Assembly (NCBI GenBank): GCA_030619185.1
Contig: JAUXBW010000023.1
Span: forward strand, 1 to 12,657
Reading direction: 5' to 3'
DNA length: 12,657 bases
Origin: Methyloprofundus sp.
Lineage (GTDB): Bacteria > Pseudomonadota > Gammaproteobacteria > Methylococcales > Methylomonadaceae
The notes under the pieces are model-generated. The model had not been told where the DNA came from. It was given only the letters and a program-made list of their open reading frames with translations, and searched no databases. Shown here one piece after another: positions 1 to 5,394 of the stretch; within the stretch, counting starts at the first letter, position 1, and the number at the start of each line of letters is the position of its first letter. The translations under genes were made by a program, and so were the position numbers.

Positions 1-1
1 A

Positions 2-259
2 ATCAAGCTGGACAGACAGGGGATTGCCGAAATGTCGTGCATCGCCGGAGTAGGTGGCCATGTCCCCGGGCTGGTTAAAACAGCAAAATCCAGGTGGCCA
101 ATTGTTGCGCTTGACGGTTGTCCGATGCACTGTGTGAAATCGAGCCTGGCGCAACACGACGTTACTCCAGCAATTCACATTGACCTCAGCAAATATGGTT
201 ACAAAAAGAGAAAGCATGTAGATTTTAATCGCGAGGACGCCGACACGGCGATGAGCTGA
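2..259 (+). CDS. DGC-domain putative zinc-binding protein, 3' part only
   Basis: The reading frame is open from the left edge to the TGA at 257-259, so the gene is cut by the window. An internal ATG at 32 is not taken as the start because the family-like text continues upstream of it (LDRQGIAEMSCIAGVGGHV). The 85 visible residues contain ALDGCPMHC, the motif that names the DGC family of small cysteine-rich, putative zinc-binding proteins, followed by HIDLSKYGYKKRKHVDF, also typical of that family. The cysteines (in MSC, DGC and MHC) are the likely metal ligands; this is inferred from the family. The exact role is unknown, though such genes often sit beside redox or metal genes, which would lie outside the window. 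The first 240 bases are about 50% G+C, higher than argG, and the gene ends 35 bases before a broken tRNA gene, so it probably belongs to DNA that arrived separately. Confidence 0.8.
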   Translation: MKLDRQGIAEMSCIAGVGGHVPGLVKTAKSRWPIVALDGCPMHCVKSSLAQHDVTPAIHIDLSKYGYKKRKHVDFNREDADTAMS

Positions 260-294
260 GTTATGGAAGCAATCAACAACCTCTAGCCTGTTTG

Positions 295-330
295 TTCAGT
301 CCTCTGCTCTACCGACTGAGCTACCTGGGC
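295..330 (-). pseudogene. truncated tRNA-Phe (GAA), 5' half only
   Basis: Read on the minus strand, 330 to 295 gives a canonical tRNA-Phe 5' half: acceptor strand GCCCAGG, U8-A9, D arm GCTC/GAGC with AGTCGGTA in the loop, A26, anticodon 5' strand GAGGA, then C32-T33 and anticodon GAA at positions 34-36. Similarity stops exactly after the anticodon. The expected 3' strand TCCTC, the variable loop, T arm and acceptor 3' strand are absent from 260-294. The promoter upstream is intact, so this looks like a real tRNA locus whose 3' half was replaced or displaced. It cannot make a functional tRNA as it stands. The missing half may lie beyond the left edge if an element was inserted in the anticodon loop. 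Confidence 0.85.
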
Positions 331-346
331 TTGCTAAAGAACGGCT

Positions 347-375
347 ATTATTCCAGCTATCCTTTTTGTCGTCAA
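347..375 (-). promoter_or_regulatory. sigma-70 promoter of the broken tRNA-Phe
   Basis: On the minus strand there is a -35 TTGACG (370-375), a 17-base spacer and a -10 AATAAT (347-352), each matching consensus at 5 of 6 positions. The predicted start near 340 gives a leader of about 10 bases before the tRNA 5' end at 330, as expected for a tRNA gene. An A-rich stretch lies just upstream of the -35. If active, it now transcribes the tRNA half and continues antisense into the DGC-domain gene. Confidence 0.75.
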
Positions 376-675
376 CTTTTTTTTAAGGAATAATTTTTGG
401 GTTCAAGCTATCATATTGATTTATCGGTTATTTGTGTCACTGCGTTAAGCGGGAAACATGGCGAAGTACATCTCGTTGGTAATAGGATAGATAAATTTAG
501 CCTGTTTCTGAACAGTTAAATGTATCAAATATTAGGTTCTCGTTGGCAGGCACGGGGCAGGGTGGGATGTTTTATCTAGATGTAAAATGTAATTTTCATT
601 TTAGGGTAATTGCCTTGCCCGGCTATAGGGTTACTGTGGATTACTTTTTGCTCAATGTGGGTCTGAATTATTAAA
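376..675. other. A+T-rich intergenic DNA without a gene
   Basis: No convincing gene lies between the tRNA promoter and the argG promoter. The only clear structure is a perfect 7-base inverted repeat, TAAAATG (583-589) and CATTTTA (597-603), with a 7-base loop and no following T-run. A 10-base direct copy of TAGCCTGTTT (284-293) occurs at 498-507, on the other side of the tRNA fragment; it may be chance. Confidence 0.5.
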
Positions 676-703
676 ATGAAACAGGCAATATTTATAGTAT
701 AAT
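676..703 (+). promoter_or_regulatory. probable argG promoter
   Basis: A perfect -10 TATAAT at 698-703 is preceded at 16 bases by ATGAAA (676-681, 4 of 6 to the -35 consensus). The predicted start near 710 gives a short, U-rich leader of about 28 bases. The 17 bases from 696 to 712 recur exactly at the thrS promoter (10749-10765). I do not see a full ArgR box. Confidence 0.55.
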
Positions 704-737
704 TGATAAATTTTCATTTATTTAGAGTTTGTACGTG

Positions 738-1949
738 ATGTCAGATACCAAAAAGGTAGTTTTAGCTTATTCGGGTGGTTTAGATACTTCAGTTATTTTG
801 AAGTGGTTGCAAGATGAATATAATTGTGAGGTAGTGACGTTTACTGCGGATTTAGGGCAGGGCGAAGAAGTAGAGCCAGCACGTAAAAAAGCTAAGTCTT
901 TAGGTATTAAAGAGATTTATATTGATGATTTACGCGAAGAGTTTGTGCGTGATTATGTGTTTCCTATGTTTCGTGCAAATACTATTTATGAAGGCGAATA
1001 TTTATTAGGGACTTCAATTGCACGACCTCTCATTTCCAAACGGCTCATTGAAATAGCTAATGAAACAGGTGCGGATGCGGTTTCGCATGGCGCAACAGGC
1101 AAAGGAAATGATCAGGTGCGTTTTGAACTAGGCGCGTATGCTTTGCGCCCTGATATTAAGATTATTGCACCATGGCGTGAGTGGGATTTGAATTCCAGGC
1201 AGAAGCTGTTAGCTTATGCTGAGAAACATGGTATTCCGGTAGAAATGAAAAAAGGTAAAGCTTCCCCTTATTCTATGGATGCTAATTTACTACATATCTC
1301 TTATGAGGGGGGTATTTTAGAAGACCCTTGGGCGGAGCCAGAGGAGGATATGTGGCGCTGGAGTGTATCGCCAGAGGTCGCGCCGGATAAAGCGACTTAT
1401 ATGGAATTGACTTATGCTCAGGGTGATATTGTTGCCATAGATGGTGTACCACATTCGCCTGCTGAGGTGTTGGCTAAATTAAATAAAGTCGGTGGCGATA
1501 ATGGTATTGGTCGTTTAGATATTGTAGAAAATCGTTATGTCGGTATGAAGTCGCGGGGCTGTTATGAAACACCGGGTGGTACGATCATGATGCGGGCGCA
1601 TAGGGCGATTGAATCATTGACTCTGGACCGCGAAGTGGCTCATTTGAAGGATGAGTTAATGCCGCGCTACGCAACGCTTATTTATAATGGTTACTGGTGG
1701 AGTCCCGAACGGGAAATGCTGCAGACCATGATTGACCAGTCGCAATTGACGGTAAATGGTAAAGTTCGCTTAAAGTTATATAAGGGTAATGTGGATGTTG
1801 TGGGGCGTGTTTCTGACTCTGATAGTCTTTTTGACGAAGCGATTGCTACTTTTGAGGATGATGAGGGAGCATATAATCAGCAAGATGCTGAAGGTTTTAT
1901 TAAGTTGAATGCTTTAAGAATGCGTATTGCAGCCAAGAGGCTGAAATAG
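738..1949 (+). CDS. argG: argininosuccinate synthase
   Basis: This cytoplasmic enzyme condenses citrulline and aspartate with ATP to argininosuccinate, the penultimate step of arginine synthesis. The protein is 403 residues, the usual length for the short class of the family. It begins [18 protein letters not shown], with the ATP-pyrophosphatase loop SGGLDTS at residues 12-18. Other family blocks are [34 protein letters not shown] and [19 protein letters not shown] chose ATG 738 because it fits the family N-terminus; in-frame TTG 729 and GTG 735 precede it, and GTG-ATG are adjacent. There is no strong Shine-Dalgarno sequence in the short U-rich leader. The gene has its own promoter and an intrinsic terminator, so it is probably monocistronic. 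Confidence 0.97.
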   Translation: MSDTKKVVLAYSGGLDTSVILKWLQDEYNCEVVTFTADLGQGEEVEPARKKAKSLGIKEIYIDDLREEFVRDYVFPMFRANTIYEGEYLLGTSIARPLISKRLIEIANETGADAVSHGATGKGNDQVRFELGAYALRPDIKIIAPWREWDLNSRQKLLAYAEKHGIPVEMKKGKASPYSMDANLLHISYEGGILEDPWAEPEEDMWRWSVSPEVAPDKATYMELTYAQGDIVAIDGVPHSPAEVLAKLNKVGGDNGIGRLDIVENRYVGMKSRGCYETPGGTIMMRAHRAIESLTLDREVAHLKDELMPRYATLIYNGYWWSPEREMLQTMIDQSQLTVNGKVRLKLYKGNVDVVGRVSDSDSLFDEAIATFEDDEGAYNQQDAEGFIKLNALRMRIAAKRLK

Positions 1950-1958
1950 TTTTAAAAT

Positions 1959-1996
1959 AAATCCCATGAACTGTAAAAGTGAGCGGGATTTTTTTT
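1959..1996 (+). terminator. intrinsic terminator after argG
   Basis: A 7-bp stem, AAATCCC (1959-1965) with GGGATTT (1985-1991), is followed by an unbroken T-run to 1996. The 19-base loop can form a small inner stem (ACT 1970-1972 with AGT 1978-1980). It starts 10 bases after the argG stop. Confidence 0.75.
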
Positions 1997-2053
1997 GTCA
2001 AACTTGTATAATGTCAGGTTCGGATTCTTGAAAGGGGAAGAGGATTAGGTTTA

Positions 2054-2683
2054 ATGGGCGATTTACGCAAAAATAATGAGAATAATAAATCAGTGCGTAA
2101 TCTGACTGTTCTAAATTCAGCAACACAGATCAGTGTGCTGAAAATGAACCGGTGGGTGTTCGCTATGCTGGTTGGTTTGATGGTAACGGTTATTTTTATG
2201 GGTATGTTATTGATACCCGAATATAATATTGTCAAGCAACCTGCTGTTGCAGTGAAAGCAACTGAACTGTATGAAGTGCAGATGAACCCGGTTTTATCCG
2301 CTGAAGTGGATGCTTTAAAGTCTCAATTAGTCGGTTTAGTGAGTGGCTCTATTGAAAGCAAGCTAAAAATTCTGGAAGAAGCTTTGCGAGCTGGAACAAT
2401 TTCTGAGACGGGTCTGGATACTATTCATGCTTTGCAGGATGATTTGGTCGTTTTAAAAACCTATTCAGAGACAGGCGCGGGACGTTTGATTGCACCGAAA
2501 TATTTATATCAACCAAAAAATAGAGAAACTCTTGCTTTAGCTGAGCAAGTCTCACAGTTGAAAGGTTTGGTGTACTTTCTGATAACTTCGTGTGGACTAA
2601 TGGTTGCTGTTATTGGTAGTGTTTGGGTGCGCAGGCGGTATGCACTAGAGCATAGTATCAGCGAGCAGAAAAAAATATCCTGA
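2054..2683 (+). CDS. hypothetical two-helix membrane protein
   Basis: I do not recognise a named family. The 209-residue protein has a polar, basic N-terminus, one transmembrane helix at about residues 34-56, a middle domain of about 115 residues, a second helix at about 172-192 followed by WVRRR, and a short charged tail. Both ends should therefore be cytoplasmic and the middle domain periplasmic. Residues 80-135 are rich in spaced leucines (SAEVDALKSQL, KLKILEEALRAG, LDTIHALQDDLVVLK), suggesting coiled coil and self-association. The start at ATG 2054 is supported by GGGGAAGAGGA about 10 bases upstream. A TATAAT at 2007-2012, just behind the argG terminator, may be its -10, but no good -35 is visible. 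It faces the cytochrome gene and shares a terminator with it. Confidence 0.75.
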   Translation: MGDLRKNNENNKSVRNLTVLNSATQISVLKMNRWVFAMLVGLMVTVIFMGMLLIPEYNIVKQPAVAVKATELYEVQMNPVLSAEVDALKSQLVGLVSGSIESKLKILEEALRAGTISETGLDTIHALQDDLVVLKTYSETGAGRLIAPKYLYQPKNRETLALAEQVSQLKGLVYFLITSCGLMVAVIGSVWVRRRYALEHSISEQKKIS

Positions 2684-2809
2684 TTAACTATACAGGGGCG
2701 TGGCTTTAGGGCTATTTGTTTCCATCACCCTTAGCCGCCTTTAACAAAATATATTTTCCAAATGGAGCAATAGTTCAAATCTATTGTGCAATCATTTCTT
2801 TAAAGCATA

Positions 2810-2846
2810 AAAAAGCCGTTCCAGGCCTTGCCCGGAACGGCTTTTT
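2810..2846. terminator. bidirectional intrinsic terminator
   Basis: The stem GCCGTTCC (2815-2822) with GGAACGGC (2834-2841) extends inward by GG/CC after one mismatch. It is flanked by an A-run on the left and TTTTT on the right, so it can stop transcription both from the 2054-2683 gene and, on the other strand, from the cytochrome gene. Confidence 0.85.
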
Positions 2847-2869
2847 GTTTATTGCTTGTAAGAGAAGCC

Positions 2870-3205
2870 TTACTGAGACAGGTAGTTCCAGACAGCATCG
2901 ATAGCCTGCTCTTCTGAGTAACCTGCTTTTTTGACTGGGCCAACTGCCATAATAGCATCCATTGCTTTAGGCATGCCGTTTTTACCTTCTTTTAAAGTAG
3001 TTGCAAAACTAGCTTTTGATAAATCACCTGATTTAATCAATTCAATGAGTTGTGGGTTTGACGCAATGTCATGGCAAGCACCACAACCACGACCAAAAGC
3101 ACGATCATAGATTTTTTTACCCACTTTAATATCGCTGGTAGCAGATGCTTGTGCGCTTAAGCCTAGTAGTGCAACTGTAGAAACAGCTAGTAGTATTTTT
3201 TTCAT
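2870..3205 (-). CDS. small periplasmic c-type cytochrome
   Basis: The 111-residue precursor has a typical Sec signal peptide (MKKILLAVSTVALLGLSAQA, probably cut after ASA near residue 22). The mature protein of about 89 residues carries one heme-attachment motif, CGACH at residues 41-45. Met78 (NGMPKAM) or Met82 could be the distal heme ligand. Size and motif fit a class I mono-heme electron carrier in the periplasm; its partners are not shown by the neighbours. The start is supported by AGAGGAAGAG shortly upstream. It has its own promoter and a leader of roughly 88 bases with a long hairpin, and it ends at a bidirectional terminator, so it is a single-gene unit. Confidence 0.9.
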   Translation of the reverse strand: MKKILLAVSTVALLGLSAQASATSDIKVGKKIYDRAFGRGCGACHDIASNPQLIELIKSGDLSKASFATTLKEGKNGMPKAMDAIMAVGPVKKAGYSEEQAIDAVWNYLSQ

Positions 3206-3239
3206 TTGGTCTCTTCCTCTTTATTGTATTGATAAAACA

Positions 3240-3277
3240 ACTGTGTTTCTGGGCGGTTTTACTCAGATAAACACAGT
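3240..3277 (-). other. hairpin in the cytochrome c leader
   Basis: A perfect 9-base inverted repeat, ACTGTGTTT (3240-3248) and AAACACAGT (3269-3277), surrounds a 20-base loop. It lies between the predicted transcription start (about 3293) and the start codon of the cytochrome gene, so it would be in the 5' UTR. It could affect mRNA stability or be a DNA operator. No T-run follows it on the minus strand, so it is not a terminator. Confidence 0.5.
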
Positions 3278-3299
3278 CTAGAAAAAATTAAACTTGTAA

Positions 3300-3328
3300 A
3301 TGATAGAGAATTTGAGGGTATTTTTCAA
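3300..3328 (-). promoter_or_regulatory. sigma-70 promoter of the cytochrome c gene
   Basis: On the minus strand, TTGAAA (3323-3328), a 17-base spacer and TATCAT (3300-3305) each match consensus at 5 of 6 positions. The predicted start is near 3293. Confidence 0.7.
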
Positions 3329-3421
3329 CTATTTTCGTTAGTTTTTGTAAAGTTATATGGATGACTTTCCTCGTTATACTATTTTAGGCGGGGAACGAAT
3401 TCATCTGATTTCCCTTCAAAC

Positions 3422-3476
3422 AGGAGTCCCACCTAGCCAGGGTGGGGTATATTGCCTCGCCTAAGCGAGGGCTCCT
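3422..3476. repeat. structured palindromic element behind cysG
   Basis: A closing stem AGGAG (3422-3426) with CTCCT (3472-3476) encloses two perfect hairpins: CCCACC (3428-3433) with GGTGGG (3441-3446), and CCTCGC (3455-3460) with GCGAGG (3465-3470, loop CTAA). The whole can fold as a three-way junction on either strand. It begins 3 bases from the cysG stop. No U-run follows it in the cysG direction, so it may protect the mRNA 3' end or be a dispersed palindromic repeat rather than a classical terminator. Confidence 0.55.
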
Positions 3477-3478
3477 TC

Positions 3479-4870
3479 TCATTCAGCTTGAAACCATTTT
3501 AATGTGTTGTGTAATGAAACAACGGTGCCAATAATAAATAAGGTAGGCGGCTGTATATTTTGTCCTTTAAGTTTTTCGGGCATGGAACTCAGTGTTCCGG
3601 TAATAACTCGTTGTGTATGTGTCGTGCCCTGTTGTATTAGCGCGATGGGTAAGTCAGCTGAGGCTCCATGTTGAATCATGGATTGGCAGATTATTTCCAG
3701 CCCCACAAGGCCCATGTAGATAACAATGGTTTGTCTGGGGGTGACCAGTTGTTGCCAATTAAGATTAACAGTATTATCTTTTAAGTGCCCTGTAATAAAA
3801 GTACAGGATTGAGCGTGGTCTCTATGGGTGAGTGGGATGCCTGCATAGGTAGCGCAGCCAGAAGCCGCTGTTATGCCGGGGACAACCTGAAAGTTGATGT
3901 TTTGCTCTACCAGGGTTTCGATTTCTTCACCACCGCGACCAAAAATAAAGGGGTCGCCACCTTTTAAGCGGACAACGCGCTTACCCTCCTTGGCGAGGCG
4001 TGCTAATAGTTCATTAATTGACTCTTGAGGTAGGCTATGATTGTCGCGTTGTTTGCCGACATAAATTTTTTCTGCATCGCGACGTACCAGTTCCAGTATT
4101 TCGTTCGAGACCAGGCGATCATACACGACAACATCAGCTTGTTGCATAAGGCGCAGTGCGCGAAAAGTAAGTAAATCAGGATCGCCGGGTCCTGCGCCGA
4201 CTAAATAGACTTCGCCTGTATTATCTAGTTTATCAGGGGTATTAAGTATTGCATCTTTCAAGCGTGCTTCAGCTTCAGCTTCTTTGCCTGAATAGAATAA
4301 CTCCGCAATGGAGCCTTGTAGAACTTTTTCCCAGAAAATTCGGCGTTGCGCAGGTGGGTTGATGTTCTGTTTAACTAAGCTCCGGTATTTTTCTGCTAAT
4401 TTTGCCATTCGACCAAAGGCAGGGGGGATAAGGCTTTCTAATTTTGCGCGTAGCAGGCGAGCCAATACAGGTGATGCGCCACCGGATGAAACGGCAGCAA
4501 TAACCGGAGAGCGATCTATAATGGCAGGGACGATAAAACTACAAAGTTCTGGATTATCAACAACATTAACCGGGATATTTTTCTGTTGAGCAGTTGCAGC
4601 AACCAGTGCATTAATGTCAGGCTTGTTCGTTGCTGAGATGATTAATCTTTGCTGATTAATATCAGCACAGGCAAAATTTCGTTTAATTATTTCCAGGTGG
4701 GGATAACTTGATGTTAATTGTTGTACGTTATTGCAAATTATAGGGGCGATGACGGTAACAGTTGCGCCTGCTTTGCATAGTAATTCAACCTTTCGTGCGG
4801 CTACTTCACCAGCGCCAACGACCAGGCAGTTTTTATTTTTTAAATCGATAAATAAGGGAAAATATTCCAT
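3479..4870 (-). CDS. cysG: siroheme synthase (trifunctional CysG)
   Basis: This cytoplasmic enzyme makes siroheme, the cofactor of sulfite and nitrite reductases, from uroporphyrinogen III: two SAM-dependent methylations, NAD-dependent oxidation of precorrin-2, then iron insertion. The 463 residues match the length of full enterobacterial CysG (457). The N-terminal dehydrogenase/ferrochelatase part has the NAD-binding loop VVGAGEVAARKVELL (about 17-31), Asp105 in VVDNPELC (the probable catalytic Asp) and Ser128 in VSSGGASP, the position phosphorylated in the Salmonella enzyme. The C-terminal methyltransferase part starts at VYLVGAGPGDPDLLT (221-235) and contains RLKGGDPFIFGRGGEE (301-316) and VVPGITAASGCA (329-340). 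ATG 4870 gives the canonical MEYFPLF start; no clear Shine-Dalgarno is visible. It is divergent from tusA. Confidence 0.97.
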   Translation of the reverse strand: MEYFPLFIDLKNKNCLVVGAGEVAARKVELLCKAGATVTVIAPIICNNVQQLTSSYPHLEIIKRNFACADINQQRLIISATNKPDINALVAATAQQKNIPVNVVDNPELCSFIVPAIIDRSPVIAAVSSGGASPVLARLLRAKLESLIPPAFGRMAKLAEKYRSLVKQNINPPAQRRIFWEKVLQGSIAELFYSGKEAEAEARLKDAILNTPDKLDNTGEVYLVGAGPGDPDLLTFRALRLMQQADVVVYDRLVSNEILELVRRDAEKIYVGKQRDNHSLPQESINELLARLAKEGKRVVRLKGGDPFIFGRGGEEIETLVEQNINFQVVPGITAASGCATYAGIPLTHRDHAQSCTFITGHLKDNTVNLNWQQLVTPRQTIVIYMGLVGLEIICQSMIQHGASADLPIALIQQGTTHTQRVITGTLSSMPEKLKGQNIQPPTLFIIGTVVSLHNTLKWFQAE

Positions 4871-4910
4871 GTGGATATAAACGTATGATTCTTGGTTGCT
4901 TTAACTGACT

Positions 4911-5048
4911 ATGCTTTACGCGGTGACTGATGCGGAGTATGTGTAGGTACGAATGAATTCGAACCTCCATGTTTTATCAGGGCTTTCTTGTTTTAGAGTC
5001 AGTGATTGTTCGTTTGAAGTGCTATTATATGCGCTCTTCGTAAAGCAT
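4911..5048. promoter_or_regulatory. inverted repeats in the cysG-tusA divergent region
   Basis: Two dyads lie between the divergent genes. A perfect 10-base pair of arms, ATGCTTTACG (4911-4920) and CGTAAAGCAT (5039-5048), is separated by 118 bases. Between them, 4945-4966 is a quasi-palindrome, AGGTACGAAT-GA-ATTCGAACCT, with a single A:A mismatch per arm. Either could be a regulator site acting on both genes; I do not recognise a known consensus. Confidence 0.35.
5020..5028 (+). promoter_or_regulatory. possible extended -10 promoter for tusA
   Basis: TGC-TATTAT at 5020-5028 fits the extended -10 form TGnTATAAT with one mismatch. No -35 is evident at the correct distance, as is allowed for such promoters. 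The start would be near 5035, inside the right arm region of the intergenic dyad. Confidence 0.4.
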
Positions 5049-5071
5049 GAATGAGAAAATTTGAAATTAGA

Positions 5072-5302
5072 ATGATTGAATATGATATTGAGGTGGATGC
5101 CGCGGGTCTGCATTGTCCATTGCCCTTATTGCGCTTAAAAAAAGCACTGAAAGATATGCGCTCTGGTGAAGTTGTGCGGGTCACTGCAACTGATCCAGCG
5201 GCGCATCTGGATTTTGGTGTTTATAGCGAACAAACAGGGCATGAAATTATCGAATATATTAGAGATGATGAGCGGCAAATTTTTTATGTGCAGAAAAAAT
5301 AA
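5072..5302 (+). CDS. tusA: TusA-family sulfur carrier protein
   Basis: TusA proteins are small cytoplasmic persulfide carriers that pass sulfur from cysteine desulfurases to tRNA thiolation, molybdopterin synthesis or sulfur oxidation enzymes. The hallmark is present: DAAGLHCPLPLLRLKKAL, with the CPxP motif whose cysteine carries the persulfide, at the start of the first helix. The rest (GEVVRVTATDPAAHLDFGVYSEQTGHEI) follows the family fold. ATG 5072 gives 76 residues and places the CPxP motif where the family usually has it; ATG 5051 (83 residues) is an in-frame alternative, and neither has a good Shine-Dalgarno. The gene is divergent from cysG and is followed after 15 bases by a REP palindrome. 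Whether it is the tRNA-thiolation TusA or a paralogue in sulfur metabolism cannot be told from the sequence. Confidence 0.9.
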   Translation: MIEYDIEVDAAGLHCPLPLLRLKKALKDMRSGEVVRVTATDPAAHLDFGVYSEQTGHEIIEYIRDDERQIFYVQKK

Positions 5303-5317
5303 TTGATTGTAATGCAG

Positions 5318-5378
5318 GTAGGAGCGATCTTTAGCCGCGAATAGTTGTGCATCATTCGTGGCTAAAGACCGCTCCTAC
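5318..5378. repeat. REP/BIME-like palindromic repeat
   Basis: Two 25-base inverted arms (5318-5342 and 5354-5378) pair with only two mismatches around an 11-base spacer. Each arm starts with GTAGGAGCG, the head typical of REP elements in Pseudomonas and Xanthomonas, and is itself partly palindromic, with a TTTA-centred GCGG/CCGC-like core. A head-to-head pair of REPs is the usual BIME arrangement. It lies in the 92-base gap between tusA and the ABC gene and could stabilise or terminate the tusA transcript. Confidence 0.8.
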
Positions 5379-5394
5379 AAAAGGGTGCTAAAAC

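Noticed and set aside
260..330. Group I intron or genuinely split tRNA in tRNA-Phe
   Set aside because: The sequence after the anticodon does not show an intron-like 5' splice context and soon enters a protein gene on the opposite strand; split tRNAs are not expected in bacteria. The 3' half is simply not in the window.
664..681. ArgR box upstream of argG
   Set aside because: TGAAT at 665-669 fits one half-site, but the second half (ATTCA) is missing at the required spacing.
2716..2904. Plus-strand 62-codon frame
   Set aside because: It runs through the bidirectional terminator and into the 3' end of the cytochrome gene, and has no Shine-Dalgarno sequence or protein-like motif.
4945..4970. 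tRNA T-arm remnant (GGTTCGAATTC on the minus strand)
   Set aside because: The 5-base stem GGAGG has no matching 3' strand and no other tRNA parts are nearby; the sequence is better explained by the quasi-palindrome.
4916..5184. Two minus-strand frames of 61-65 codons between cysG and tusA
   Set aside because: They overlap tusA in antisense and have no family resemblance or ribosome binding site.
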